Source of the DNA: CAYHXN01 sp964373675
Lineage (GTDB): Bacteria; Patescibacteriota; Minisyncoccia; UBA6257; WO2-44-18
Direction of reading: 5' to 3'
DNA length: 64,000 nt
Assembly (NCBI GenBank): GCA_964373675.1
Contig: CAYJVO010000001.1
Span: 1 to 64,000 of the forward strand
Shown: positions 42,342-50,113 of the stretch, piece by piece
Position numbering within the stretch: position 1 is the stretch's first letter
How the letters are laid out: every line of letters begins with the position of its first letter
Position numbers and translations under genes: made by a program
The notes under the pieces: model-generated
Database searches by the model: none
Told to the model about the DNA's origin: nothing
The model's input: only the letters and a program-made list of their open reading frames with translations

Positions 42342-43354
42342 ATAGGGATATAGAATTTAGGATTTAGGATTATTTTTTGGTAATCAAAGTAACTCTGCCG
42401 TGGTTTTCTGGCTAAATTATTGTCATAATCAATTTCTACTAATCCATAGCGCGGTTTAAAACCTCTGTGCCATTCAAAATTATCAATTAACGACCAGTGG
42501 AAATAACCGCGTAGATCTATGCCAGTTTGCACCGCTTTAGCCATATTTTCTGTCATTTCCGCCAGCAGTTTTTGCCTTTTTTGATCTAAGGAATCATCAA
42601 TACCGTTTTCAGTTATATAAATTGGCTTTTTATAAACATCATTTAGCCATTGTAATAATGGGATTAGTTTTTGAGGCCTGCCATAATAATTTACGCCGAT
42701 AAAATCTTGAGTGCTGGCGACTCGGCTAAAAAATCTTTTACTGGTATTATTTTCCGCAATACCAACCTGCGCATCTGGATTAATTGATTTGATAATTTTA
42801 TAAGCTAATCCGTGAGCCCGGGCCAAATTTTTTAAAACCTTAAAATAGGCGAGGGAGGCGATCTTTTGTGGCGGCCAGCGGCCGACTAAGTACGAATTAT
42901 TGGCGTAAACCGTCGGCTCGTTAATGGTTATCCAAAAATGCACGCTCTCCCCGAAATTTTCCGCTACCAATTTCACAAACCGCTCAAAGTAGGGGAGTAT
43001 GTCCGGATTTGCCCAGCCGCCCATTTTTGCAACCCATATTGGAAAAGTAAAATGCCAAAGCGTAAGCCATGGTTCCGGACCGCGCTGTTTTAAGGCGGAG
43101 ATGTATTTTTTGTAATGTTCTATCGCGAGATCGCTAAATCGGCCTTCTTCCGGCTCAATCCGCGCCCACTCAATGGAAAAACGAAAGGCATTTAATCCCA
43201 ATTTTTTTGCTAAATCAAAATCCTCATCGTAGCGGTTATAGTGATCCACGGCTTTTCCGACGTCGTAGCTCGCCGTCCAATCGTTAGTTATTCCGCCCTC
43301 CGTCTGATAGGCGGAAATCGCCGCGCCCCAAAAAAAATTTTCCGGAAAATGCAT
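42338..43354 (-). CDS. Glycoside hydrolase family 1 (beta-glucosidase-like)
   Basis: This is a 338-residue cytoplasmic enzyme. The N-terminal FPENFFWGAAISAYQTEGG is the GH1 signature. The acid/base Glu is in TINEP (143-147) and the nucleophile Glu is in ITENG (247-251). Family members are usually about 450 residues, so loops of the barrel are trimmed. It cleaves beta-linked sugars, exact specificity unknown. It is first in an operon with the EamA-glycosidase fusion; TATACT lies 9 nt upstream. Confidence 0.9.
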   Translation of the reverse strand: MHFPENFFWGAAISAYQTEGGITNDWTASYDVGKAVDHYNRYDEDFDLAKKLGLNAFRFSIEWARIEPEEGRFSDLAIEHYKKYISALKQRGPEPWLTLWHFTFPIWVAKMGGWANPDILPYFERFVKLVAENFGESVHFWITINEPTVYANNSYLVGRWPPQKIASLAYFKVLKNLARAHGLAYKIIKSINPDAQVGIAENNTSKRFFSRVASTQDFIGVNYYGRPQKLIPLLQWLNDVYKKPIYITENGIDDSLDQKRQKLLAEMTENMAKAVQTGIDLRGYFHWSLIDNFEWHRGFKPRYGLVEIDYDNNLARKPRQSYFDYQKIILNPKFYIPI

Positions 43355-43363
43355 ATACTTTAA

Positions 43364-43369
43364 AGTATA
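43364..43369 (-). promoter_or_regulatory. -10 box of the GH1 gene
   Basis: TATACT on the minus strand, 9 nt before ATG 43354. Confidence 0.55.
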
Positions 43370-43381
43370 TCAACAAATTTT

Positions 43382-43402
43382 TACCCCGCCATGGCGGGGT
43401 TT
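43382..43402 (-). terminator. Short GC-rich hairpin
   Basis: CCCCGCC/GGCGGGG is a short stem (about 7 bp) flanked by T-rich and A-rich sequence. On the minus strand it follows the 43406 gene and ends in TAAAAATT, so termination is plausible but weak. Confidence 0.55.
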
Positions 43403-43405
43403 ATA

Positions 43406-43618
43406 TTATAAAATGCCTCTTTTTACAAAACTGAAGATGATTTCTTCGCCATCGGGCGCAGACTTAACCCTTGTCAAGATTTCCTCAAATTCATCCGGCG
43501 GCATTTCCAGCAAAATCGTCCTAATTTTTGTAGCTTTCTGGAATTCTTGAGCGTCACCGCACACAACTAATGCCCAAATATCTTTACTCGCGGGCTTTCT
43601 ACTTCCATTACCACTCAC
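43406..43618 (-). CDS. Hypothetical small protein
   Basis: This is a 70-residue protein of unrecognised family, predicted alpha/beta (IWALVVCGDAQEF, IRTILLEMPPDEFEEILTRV, EIIFSFVKRGIL). The start is GTG; an overlapping ATG in another frame stops at once. It stands alone between the GH1 and nuclease genes. Confidence 0.5.
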   Translation of the reverse strand: MSGNGSRKPASKDIWALVVCGDAQEFQKATKIRTILLEMPPDEFEEILTRVKSAPDGEEIIFSFVKRGIL

Positions 43619-43695
43619 ATTAAAACCTAAAATAAAATAGCTAACTAAATATTACTATAAATAACCGATTTTTCGCAACCAAGCGTTGGACGCCT

Positions 43696-44481
43696 TTACT
43701 TCAAATACCCGATCCTTCTAAGCCAATGTGCATTTTCCCATTCCCACAACCTCTTTGCCGCTAAAAATGCTTCAAAATCTTCGCGCCAATAAGGTTCTTC
43801 TTTAGTTTGTACAACTCCCTTGAGTTCGCCCCATGCGTGTTCCTCCGGCTGGCAGGGGACTGCGCCCCGAACTGGTGGATAAGCCTTGCGAATTTTTTGC
43901 CGACCGCCTTTTTCCCGCAGAGTGGATCCGCAACGCAAACAGGTCTTGATTTGATCAATCCGCAAAATCCAGCGGGTTTGAGGATCGGGGACAGCCGGAT
44001 CTTTAATCAACGCGTCCATATAAGCGGCGGTTTGCAGATTGTAATCCCGATAAAAATCTAACGAGGTCTTAATATCCATTACGCCGAATTTACCTTGATA
44101 TAAGGCCATTGTGTCAATAGTGCCGGCGTAGCCGTGATCTAAATTTAAAATCCGACGTTCCACATGCTCGGGATCAACTTGAATATTGTTTTGCTCAAGA
44201 AAATCCACAAAAGCGCTGACGGCCGGAGCAATCTGAGGATTAATCTCTGGATTTTGGCCAACCATTAATTTTTCCACCGCTTCATGAATTTTTGTGCCTT
44301 CCTCGGCTGATTTTTTGGTTTGCTCTGCTGCCGCCGCGAAACTTGCCGCTTCGGCATAATAACGATACAGTGCTGGCTTGGCTTTAATGCCGACAATTTT
44401 CGTTACCCGCGGATACCAAAAGCCATTTATCTCATAGCCGCACTGTTCTTTAAAATCTTCGGTGTCTTTATAGTCGTACAT
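43696..44481 (-). CDS. PD-(D/E)XK superfamily nuclease (RecB/Cas4-like)
   Basis: This is a 261-residue protein. The core motif is GYAGTIDTMALYQGKFGVMDIKTS (near residue 117), giving the Asp and D-x-K pair, followed by the YNLQTAAYMDAL helix typical of RecB-family nucleases. A CLRCGS...PC segment may bind metal, though the later Cys are irregular. No cas genes or repeats are nearby, so a Cas4 role is not supported; DNA repair or phage-type recombination is more likely. Its leader is repeat copy C2. Confidence 0.78.
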   Translation of the reverse strand: MYDYKDTEDFKEQCGYEINGFWYPRVTKIVGIKAKPALYRYYAEAASFAAAAEQTKKSAEEGTKIHEAVEKLMVGQNPEINPQIAPAVSAFVDFLEQNNIQVDPEHVERRILNLDHGYAGTIDTMALYQGKFGVMDIKTSLDFYRDYNLQTAAYMDALIKDPAVPDPQTRWILRIDQIKTCLRCGSTLREKGGRQKIRKAYPPVRGAVPCQPEEHAWGELKGVVQTKEEPYWREDFEAFLAAKRLWEWENAHWLRRIGYLK

Positions 44482-44579
44482 GAAGTTTTAGTGAAAAGTC
44501 CATCAAGTCCTTAAAGTCCATTAGTTAGTTAAATATTTAGGTATTTTATCCCAGCGATCGCAAAAATAGAATACCTCCA
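44482..44579. mobile_element. MITE-like element, truncated inverted copy C2
   Basis: In reverse complement it matches 31045-31142 almost base for base, including TTGCGATCGC and ACTTTTCACTAAAACTT. The distal inverted end is missing. It fills the gap between murC and the nuclease start and forms the nuclease 5' leader. Confidence 0.82.
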
Positions 44580-44582
44580 CAA

Positions 44583-45896
44583 TCATATTTCTTGCTTTAA
44601 TAATCGGTTGGTGTATTTAACAATATCTCCGGCGCCCATCATCGCAACGATAAAGTCGTTGCGAGAGAATAGGGGATAGTATTTAGAGATTAGTTTTTTT
44701 AGAATCGGTTTTAGCTCTTTTTGTGGGTGCTGGACATAAATTGCGTCAATTGCTTTAGCTAATCTTGCCGAAAGATCACTTTTCTCTATCCTCTTTTCTC
44801 TATCCTCTCTACCAGCAACGTGATATGTCGGCAATACAATGACCTTATCAGCGTCTTGAAACGCCCCCAGAAACGATTTAAAGAGCGTTTTAAGACGTTC
44901 TTCTTGATGGGGCTGAAAAACGCAAATAAGGCGGTTTTTAGGGTATTGTTCACGAAATGCGGCTAAGGTAGCTTTAATCTCGGTCGGGTGATGAGCGTAG
45001 TCGTCGTATACCTTTGCTTGATACCTGATACCTGATACCTGATACCCAAAATCACCTCGAAATTCCATCCGACGCCAGGCGCCAGTGTATTTTCCTAAAC
45101 CTCGCAAAATTATTTTGTGTGGTATTCCTAAGTATTTTGCGACAGCATACGCGCAGCTGGCGTTATAAACATTGTGCTGGCCGGGAACTTTTAAAACCCT
45201 TGTAATCTCGTCCAGAATCTTTTTATCTTTAACCGCTGAAACTACTGTGCCGCATTGCGTTTTAAATTTTTCAAAAGATTTTTTGACATTGGTAAGATTG
45301 TTATAAAAATCTAGATGCTCTTTATCAACGTTTGTAATCACTGCCACGGCGGGGAAGTAGTGCCAAAACGCGCCGCCAAACTCGTCTGCTTCCAACACCA
45401 ACAGCCCCGAATTCCCTCGTCGAAAATTCGACGACCCTGAGCCAGTCAAAGGATTACGGAATTCTTTCAACTTCGTTCCAAGAATTACCGTCGGATCCAT
45501 ACCGGCTTCAATTAGAACCAGCGCGGTCATGCCAGTAGTGGTGCTTTTCCCATGCGCTCCGGCGATAGCAATAGTTTTATATTTTTTAGTCAGTTCGCCA
45601 ATCATTTCCGGATACGATCGGCAGGGAAGCCCCGCTTTTCTAGCCGCCCTCAATTCTGGATTGTTTTCTATGATTGCCTGATTATAAATTACTAGTCCGG
45701 ATAACTTGCTAATGGCGATCGGCTTATGACCAATAGTTATTTGAATTCCTTCTTTTTTTAACTCATCCGTAATTTCAGAAGGGGATATATCCGACCCGGA
45801 AACTGTCCATCTAGCTGACAAAAAATAACGCGCTAAAGCGCTCATGCCAATTCCACCGATACCGATAAAGTGGGCTCTATTGCCATTTCGCTTCAT
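44583..45896 (-). CDS. murC: UDP-N-acetylmuramate-L-alanine ligase with repeat insertions
   Basis: This is a 437-residue Mur ligase adding L-Ala to UDP-MurNAc. It has HFIGIGGIGMSALA at the N terminus, the ATP motif AGAHGKSTTTGM, EADEFGGAF, and DDYAHHPTEI. Three tracts look inserted: SNFRRGNS (before EADEF), YQVSGIRYQ (before DDYAHHP) from tandem GATACCT units, and REDREKRIEK (after HVAG) from a 14-bp tandem duplication. ATG 45896 is chosen because MKRNGNRAHFIG is the usual start; an in-frame upstream start would cross a promoter region. Confidence 0.93.
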   Translation of the reverse strand: MKRNGNRAHFIGIGGIGMSALARYFLSARWTVSGSDISPSEITDELKKEGIQITIGHKPIAISKLSGLVIYNQAIIENNPELRAARKAGLPCRSYPEMIGELTKKYKTIAIAGAHGKSTTTGMTALVLIEAGMDPTVILGTKLKEFRNPLTGSGSSNFRRGNSGLLVLEADEFGGAFWHYFPAVAVITNVDKEHLDFYNNLTNVKKSFEKFKTQCGTVVSAVKDKKILDEITRVLKVPGQHNVYNASCAYAVAKYLGIPHKIILRGLGKYTGAWRRMEFRGDFGYQVSGIRYQAKVYDDYAHHPTEIKATLAAFREQYPKNRLICVFQPHQEERLKTLFKSFLGAFQDADKVIVLPTYHVAGREDREKRIEKSDLSARLAKAIDAIYVQHPQKELKPILKKLISKYYPLFSRNDFIVAMMGAGDIVKYTNRLLKQEI

Positions 45897-45907
45897 TTGA
45901 GTATAAT
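45880..45907 (+). promoter_or_regulatory. Candidate divergent promoter
   Basis: On the plus strand TTGCCA (45880-45885), 16 bp, TATAAT (45902-45907). The same AT-rich stretch reads TATAAT on the minus strand 9 nt before the murC start, so it may serve both directions. Confidence 0.5.
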
Positions 45908-45933
45908 TATAACGGTTCTTTGGTGAGGATGAA

Positions 45934-46020
45934 ATGTACCGGGACCTGAAACTCATTAACCGGATTCTAAAATTGATCAAAAATGGCGTTATAACCGGTT
46001 GGACTGATGATAAAAAATAG
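45934..46020 (+). CDS. Possible 28-residue peptide
   Basis: ATG 45934, preceded by GGTGAGGATGAA, opens MYRDLKLINRILKLIKNGVI and ends TGWTDDKK. The sequence is amphipathic, basic and protein-like. It lies between a promoter and a terminator with a second small ORF. It could be chance, and no family is recognised. Confidence 0.35.
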   Translation: MYRDLKLINRILKLIKNGVITGWTDDKK

Positions 46021-46034
46021 TAGAAGGGGAAATT

Positions 46035-46109
46035 TTGAACAAAGTGATGGACAGAGCTACGACTTGCAGAGAAGGCGACTGTAATTGCGGCTTTGGCGTG
46101 GCCGAGTAA
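46035..46109 (+). CDS. Possible 24-residue Cys-rich peptide
   Basis: TTG 46035, 4 nt after AAGGGGA, opens MNKVMDRATTCREGDCNCGF and ends GVAE. Three Cys lie within ten residues. An ATG at 46047 is an alternative start. A strong terminator follows 22 bp after the stop. The function is unknown. Confidence 0.35.
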   Translation: MNKVMDRATTCREGDCNCGFGVAE

Positions 46110-46131
46110 CCGCTAATGTTGTGTAGTGAAA

Positions 46132-46158
46132 GGCGCTGGGGGGGACAGCGCCTTTTTT
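46132..46158 (+). terminator. Rho-independent terminator of the small-ORF unit
   Basis: GGCGCTG (46132-46138), G-rich loop, CAGCGCC (46146-46152), six T residues. Confidence 0.85.
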
Positions 46159-46214
46159 GTTTGTTATAGTGTCGCACATTATACCTTTTGTAACAGGAGA
46201 CGACTATAAACTCA

Positions 46215-46370
46215 CTACCCTGCCAGGGGTTTATTTTTATCAAGCCAGCGCCATTCTGGAACCCTACTTTTGTATTCTTTCATTAAACGGTGTGTCTCTT
46301 CTAGTTTTTCTAAATCTGCCGGATCCCAAACTTTGCATCTTGCGCCTCTGGGATTGCCAGTTGAACTTAT
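46215..46370 (-). CDS. Protein-like small ORF without a standard start codon
   Basis: The minus-strand frame reads TGNPRGARCKVWDPADLEKL and EETHRLMKEYKSRVPEWRWL before a TAG stop, about 50 residues of protein-like composition. No ATG, GTG or TTG opens it; ATA 46370 is the best candidate and the first ATG (46283) leaves only 22 residues. It follows map on the same strand. It may use a rare start or be a gene remnant. Confidence 0.35.
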   Translation of the reverse strand: MSSTGNPRGARCKVWDPADLEKLEETHRLMKEYKSRVPEWRWLDKNKPLAG

Positions 46371-46393
46371 GTTGGTCTTAAGGCCCTTATTTT

Positions 46394-47152
46394 TTATTCC
46401 GTCAACACTTCCGGGCCGTTTTCGGTGATTACTACCGTGTGTTCAAAGTGAGCCGATAATGAACCGTCGGCAGTGGCGTAGCTGTCGTCTTTTAATTGAA
46501 TGATTTGCGGCGAGCCGGCGCTGACCATCGGCTCAATAGCCAGCACCATTCCAGCTTCTAGCTTTATTCCTTTGCCTTTCTGGCCATAGTTATATACGCT
46601 TGGATCTTCATGAAGTTCTTTACCAATGCCGTGGCCTGTTAAACCTTGAACAATCCTAAACCCGCGCCGCCGGACATAACTGCTGATAGTAAAACCGATA
46701 TCGCCTAATGTTTTACTTGTTTTACATTGTTTCACTGCCAATTTCAAAGCATTGCTGGTTGTTTCTATAAGTTTTTGGGCCAGCGGCGAAATTTTACCGA
46801 TCGGGATTGTCCAAGCCGCATCCGCATGGTAGCCGTCATAACGAACCCCGAAATCCAGCTTTAAAATATCGCCGGACTTCAATTTATAATTGTTTGGCAC
46901 GCTATGAACTACTACTTCATTAACTGAAGTACAAATAGAAGAGGGGTAAGGTTTTTTTGCGCCGTAGGGACAATATCCTAAAAAAGCCGGTTGGGCACCG
47001 GCTTGAAGAATTAAACGTTTTGCGGTCTCGTCTAAACTTTTCAAATTAACACCGACATTTGCTAGAGCTATTATTTCTTTTACTATTGAAGACAAAATCT
47101 TTCCGGCAATTCGCATCTTTTTAATTTCTTCAGGGGTTTTAATAACAATCAT
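46394..47152 (-). CDS. map: Methionine aminopeptidase, type I
   Basis: This 252-residue enzyme removes the initiator Met. Metal ligands are seen in KLDFGVRYDGYHADAAWT (two Asp), TGHGIGKELHEDP (His), and Glu residues in LAIEPM and in AHFEHTVVITE. The first gene downstream on this strand is murC rather than infA/rpmJ, so the usual spc-alpha continuity is broken here. It overlaps adk by 4 bp. Confidence 0.96.
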   Translation of the reverse strand: MIVIKTPEEIKKMRIAGKILSSIVKEIIALANVGVNLKSLDETAKRLILQAGAQPAFLGYCPYGAKKPYPSSICTSVNEVVVHSVPNNYKLKSGDILKLDFGVRYDGYHADAAWTIPIGKISPLAQKLIETTSNALKLAVKQCKTSKTLGDIGFTISSYVRRRGFRIVQGLTGHGIGKELHEDPSVYNYGQKGKGIKLEAGMVLAIEPMVSAGSPQIIQLKDDSYATADGSLSAHFEHTVVITENGPEVLTE

Positions 47153-47844
47153 CTAGTATTTAGCTTCAACTGTCGCAAAATATTTTCATGAACTTTACAA
47201 GGCGCGGGTTCGCCATCTATCTCAATCAGTTTATATCCCCTCTTTTTTAATCCATCAAATATCGGAAATGTTCGTTCCTCGTATTCCTTCAAACGGGTTT
47301 TCATAGTTTCCGGATTGTCTAAAACTCTTTTCCGTAAAGGAGCGCCGCAAATTGGGCAAGTTGTGTGATTATGGGTCTGATCAGTATATAAAATAGCGTT
47401 GCCGCAAACTGTGCAGATTTTGCGATTTACATTGCGATGCACGGAACTCTCCGGTTTCACTGTAAGCAAAATCGGGTAAATGTTGTCTTTTCCATACGCC
47501 CTCTCTAAAACACTTATTAAACCCTCTTGGTCCGCGTCATCGCTAAAGGCCTCAAAAACCGTCCTCGGCGAGCCGCTGAAAACAATACTCATGCCGGCTT
47601 TGGCCAACTCTTGAGTTTTTTTGCTGACAATTTTTAAAACCCAAGCGGGGGTGTTCAATTTTCCGGTATCAAAAAGTTCGCGCTCTTTTTGAACTACTGA
47701 ATCACTTTGGTTTGCCGGATCATGAACTACCTGTTCCAAAAAACGGCCGGTGTCAAAATGCACAAATCCCTGCGTCCAAGATAAAAGGTTAGCCTGAGTC
47801 CCCTTCCCTGCCCCCGGCGGACCAAAAATCATTACTGCTTTCAT
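47149..47844 (-). CDS. adk: Adenylate kinase with zinc-type LID
   Basis: This 231-residue enzyme catalyses ATP + AMP to 2 ADP. The P-loop is GPPGAGKGTQ. The LID carries CTVCGNAI...CPICG, four Cys that bind zinc in many Gram-positive and CPR enzymes. The C-terminal RLKEYEERTFP is typical. ATG 47844 (MKAVMIFGPPG) is preferred over an in-frame ATT-adjacent start at 47853. It lies after secY, in the standard secY-adk-map order. Confidence 0.9.
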   Translation of the reverse strand: MKAVMIFGPPGAGKGTQANLLSWTQGFVHFDTGRFLEQVVHDPANQSDSVVQKERELFDTGKLNTPAWVLKIVSKKTQELAKAGMSIVFSGSPRTVFEAFSDDADQEGLISVLERAYGKDNIYPILLTVKPESSVHRNVNRKICTVCGNAILYTDQTHNHTTCPICGAPLRKRVLDNPETMKTRLKEYEERTFPIFDGLKKRGYKLIEIDGEPAPCKVHENILRQLKLNTR

Positions 47845-47906
47845 AATTATCATTTTATCAAAAAGCTGACTTTAATAATACACTAATTTTAATAATTATG
47901 AAAACC

Positions 47907-49178
47907 TTATTGAATAGTCTCGTATTCGCGCAGAACTAATTGAGAGTCAATTTGCTTCATAGTTTCCAAAGCGACCGACACCACAATCAAAATTGCCGTG
48001 CCGCCAATAGTTAAAGTTTGAATACCGGTTAAAATTTGAGTAATAGTTGGCAGAATAGCCACTAAACCAAGGAAGATTGCGCCAAATAAAGTTATTCGTC
48101 CTGTCACTTTAGATAAAAATTCTCCCGAAGGGTCTCCGGGCCGAATGCCGGGAATAAATCCGCCACTGCGCTGAAGATTTTTAGAAATTTCTTTAGGATC
48201 AAAAGTGACTGAAGTATAAAAATAAGTAAAAACAAATACTAAAGCAAAATAAAGTGCGCCGTACAGGAACTGATTATTTAAAAACCGGTTAACTAATTCC
48301 TGAAGACGAACAGAAAGGTCGGGGGAGAAAACTGAAAATAATTGAGCGAAGAATTGCGGAAAAAGCAAAATGGAAATGGCAAAAATAATCGGGATAACTC
48401 CGGCTTGGTTGACCTTTAAGGGTAAATAGCTCATAGCGCCGCCGTAGATTCTATTGCCGCGAATCCTTTTCGTATAAGAAACAGGGATCTTGCGCTCGCC
48501 TTCATTAATAAATACTACTCCGGCAATCACTAAAACTGCCAAAATCACAAAGGCCAAGTAAACAGGTAGGTTGCTAGGATCATAAGAAACCACCACGCCA
48601 CGCACTAAATTCGGCAAACCACTGACAATGCCGGCAAAAATGATTAGAGATACGCCGTTACCAAGCTTTTGCTCGGTAATCAGTTCGCCTATCCAAGTTA
48701 AAATCAGGGAACCGGCGGCAATAACCAGAATATTTTGCAGCATATCAAAAAGACCTAATGGAGCCAGCACTTGCTGGCTGATCAAAAGATTTAAAAATCC
48801 GTATCCCTGCAAAGCCGCAAGCGGCACCGTTAAATAACGGGACATCCGGCTGAATTTTGCTTTGCCCGCAGCTCCCTCTTCGTAATATAAAGCTTTGAGC
48901 GATGGGAAAATCATTGTTAAAAGCTGCATAATAATGGTCGCGGTAATATAGGGTCCAACACCCAGCATGACGATGGAAAGATTGTCCAAGCCGCCTCCGG
49001 AAAAAAGGTTAAAAAAACCAAACAGCTGGTTTGATGATAAGAGGGCTTGAAGCCGCGCCGGGTCAATACCTGGAACAGGAATAGCTGCTAATAAGCGAAA
49101 AACGATCAGCCAAAATGCCACTATAATAACTTTTTTTCTGATATCCGGAATTCTGAAAATTTGTAGTAATTTGTTCAT
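47907..49178 (-). CDS. secY: Protein translocase subunit SecY
   Basis: This is a 423-residue channel protein with ten membrane helices. It starts MNKLLQIFRIPDIRKKVI and has PVPGIDPARL, GVGPYITATIIMQLL, the cytoplasmic loop GERKIPVSYTKR, and FTYFYTSVTFDPKEISKNLQ. It forms the Sec pore in the membrane. It overlaps rplO by 4 bp. Confidence 0.96.
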   Translation of the reverse strand: MNKLLQIFRIPDIRKKVIIVAFWLIVFRLLAAIPVPGIDPARLQALLSSNQLFGFFNLFSGGGLDNLSIVMLGVGPYITATIIMQLLTMIFPSLKALYYEEGAAGKAKFSRMSRYLTVPLAALQGYGFLNLLISQQVLAPLGLFDMLQNILVIAAGSLILTWIGELITEQKLGNGVSLIIFAGIVSGLPNLVRGVVVSYDPSNLPVYLAFVILAVLVIAGVVFINEGERKIPVSYTKRIRGNRIYGGAMSYLPLKVNQAGVIPIIFAISILLFPQFFAQLFSVFSPDLSVRLQELVNRFLNNQFLYGALYFALVFVFTYFYTSVTFDPKEISKNLQRSGGFIPGIRPGDPSGEFLSKVTGRITLFGAIFLGLVAILPTITQILTGIQTLTIGGTAILIVVSVALETMKQIDSQLVLREYETIQ

Positions 49179-49570
49179 AGGATTTTTCCTCCTGCTTTTT
49201 CAATTTTTTCTTGCGCTGATTTAGAAACCTTTATTCCTTTTACCGTAAAGGCTTTCTTTAATTCACCATCGCCTAAAATTTTGTTTATGTCCGGCAATAC
49301 ATTCGGATCCACCATATTGCCGCTGACTCGCTTTTCTAAATCACCAACATTAATTACCGCCCTTTCTTTTTGAACTAATCTTAAATTCTGAGAACCGCGC
49401 AGCTTAGGTAAACGCTGAATGTAGTCGCGTTCTGCCGGACGAATCCGGTGTCCGGAGCGAGACTTTTGTCCTTTTTGACCGCGGCCCGATGTGGTACCGC
49501 GTTTGCCGCCGCGTCCTACCCGCGGTTTCGGATATTTTCGGTGATTTGATTTTAGTTGGTGTAATTGCAT
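49175..49570 (-). CDS. rplO: 50S ribosomal protein L15
   Basis: This 131-residue protein has RVGRGGKRGTTSGRGQKGQ near the N terminus, the L15 signature, and a C-terminal GVKVSKSAQEKIEKAGGKI. In most bacteria rpmD (L30) precedes it; here rpsE is directly upstream with only a repeat in the 79-bp gap. Confidence 0.95.
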   Translation of the reverse strand: MQLHQLKSNHRKYPKPRVGRGGKRGTTSGRGQKGQKSRSGHRIRPAERDYIQRLPKLRGSQNLRLVQKERAVINVGDLEKRVSGNMVDPNVLPDINKILGDGELKKAFTVKGIKVSKSAQEKIEKAGGKIL

Positions 49571-49573
49571 ACT

Positions 49574-49640
49574 ATTTTGTTAAATGGTTAATGCGACAGG
49601 CGACATGGAAACCCATTTTACATGCCGCATTTTACATTAA
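49574..49640. repeat. AATGCGACA palindromic repeat, copy B1
   Basis: Left GTTAAATGGTTAATGCGACA and right TGCCGCATTTTACATTAA are imperfect inverted ends. A relative occupies 54085-54172. It fills the position where rpmD would normally lie. Confidence 0.65.
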
Positions 49641-49649
49641 ACATCGTTG

Positions 49650-50111
49650 CTACTTCTTGACTTTTAATTTCTGCAACGCCGTCAAAGCCGCTAAAGCATT
49701 GGTTAATTTATTAGGCGTGCGCCCCAAACATTTGGCAGTAATGTCTTTTATTCCAGCCAACAGCAAAACTGCCCGAACAGATCCCCCCGCTCTTAAGCCG
49801 TGCCCTTCTTTTGCCGGTTTTAACTTAACCCGTGCCGCGCTGAATTTCGCTTCAACTTCGTGAGGAATGGTTCTTCCGATCAAATTAACTTTCATTAGAT
49901 GCTTTTTTGCCCGCTCTTTAGCTTTTCCTATTGCCAAAGCAACATCCGCGCCCTTTCCAATGCCAATGCCAATTCTGCCGTTTTCATCGCCAATTGCTAC
50001 GGCGGCTCGGAAACGAATGCGCTTACCCCCTGCCACTACCCTGGTTACGCGCCGCAAATCCAAAGTTTTATCTTTAAATTCGCTTTTTGGTTTTTGTTCT
50101 CTAGGAATCAT
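49650..50111 (-). CDS. rpsE: 30S ribosomal protein S5
   Basis: This 153-residue protein has RVTRVVAGGKRIRFRAAVAI, GKGADVALAIGKA and AGGSVRAVLLLAGIKDI, the S5 double-stranded RNA-binding and C-terminal domains. It lies 2 bp after rplR. Confidence 0.95.
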   Translation of the reverse strand: MIPREQKPKSEFKDKTLDLRRVTRVVAGGKRIRFRAAVAIGDENGRIGIGIGKGADVALAIGKAKERAKKHLMKVNLIGRTIPHEVEAKFSAARVKLKPAKEGHGLRAGGSVRAVLLLAGIKDITAKCLGRTPNKLTNALAALTALQKLKVKK

Positions 50112-50113
50112 AA

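Noticed and set aside
43696..44481. Cas4 assignment for the PD-(D/E)XK nuclease
   Set aside because: There is no CRISPR array or other cas gene in the window, and the Cys pattern does not match the Cas4 iron-sulfur cluster.
45015..45050. Tandem GATACCT units considered as a CRISPR-like array
   Set aside because: Units are directly adjacent without spacers and lie in the murC reading frame.
45989..46243. 84-residue minus-strand frame
   Set aside because: It crosses a clear plus-strand terminator and has unlikely composition; the neighbouring frame at 46215-46370 is more protein-like.
46157..46381. 74-residue plus-strand frame after the terminator
   Set aside because: It is antisense to the better minus-strand frame and has no ribosome-binding site.
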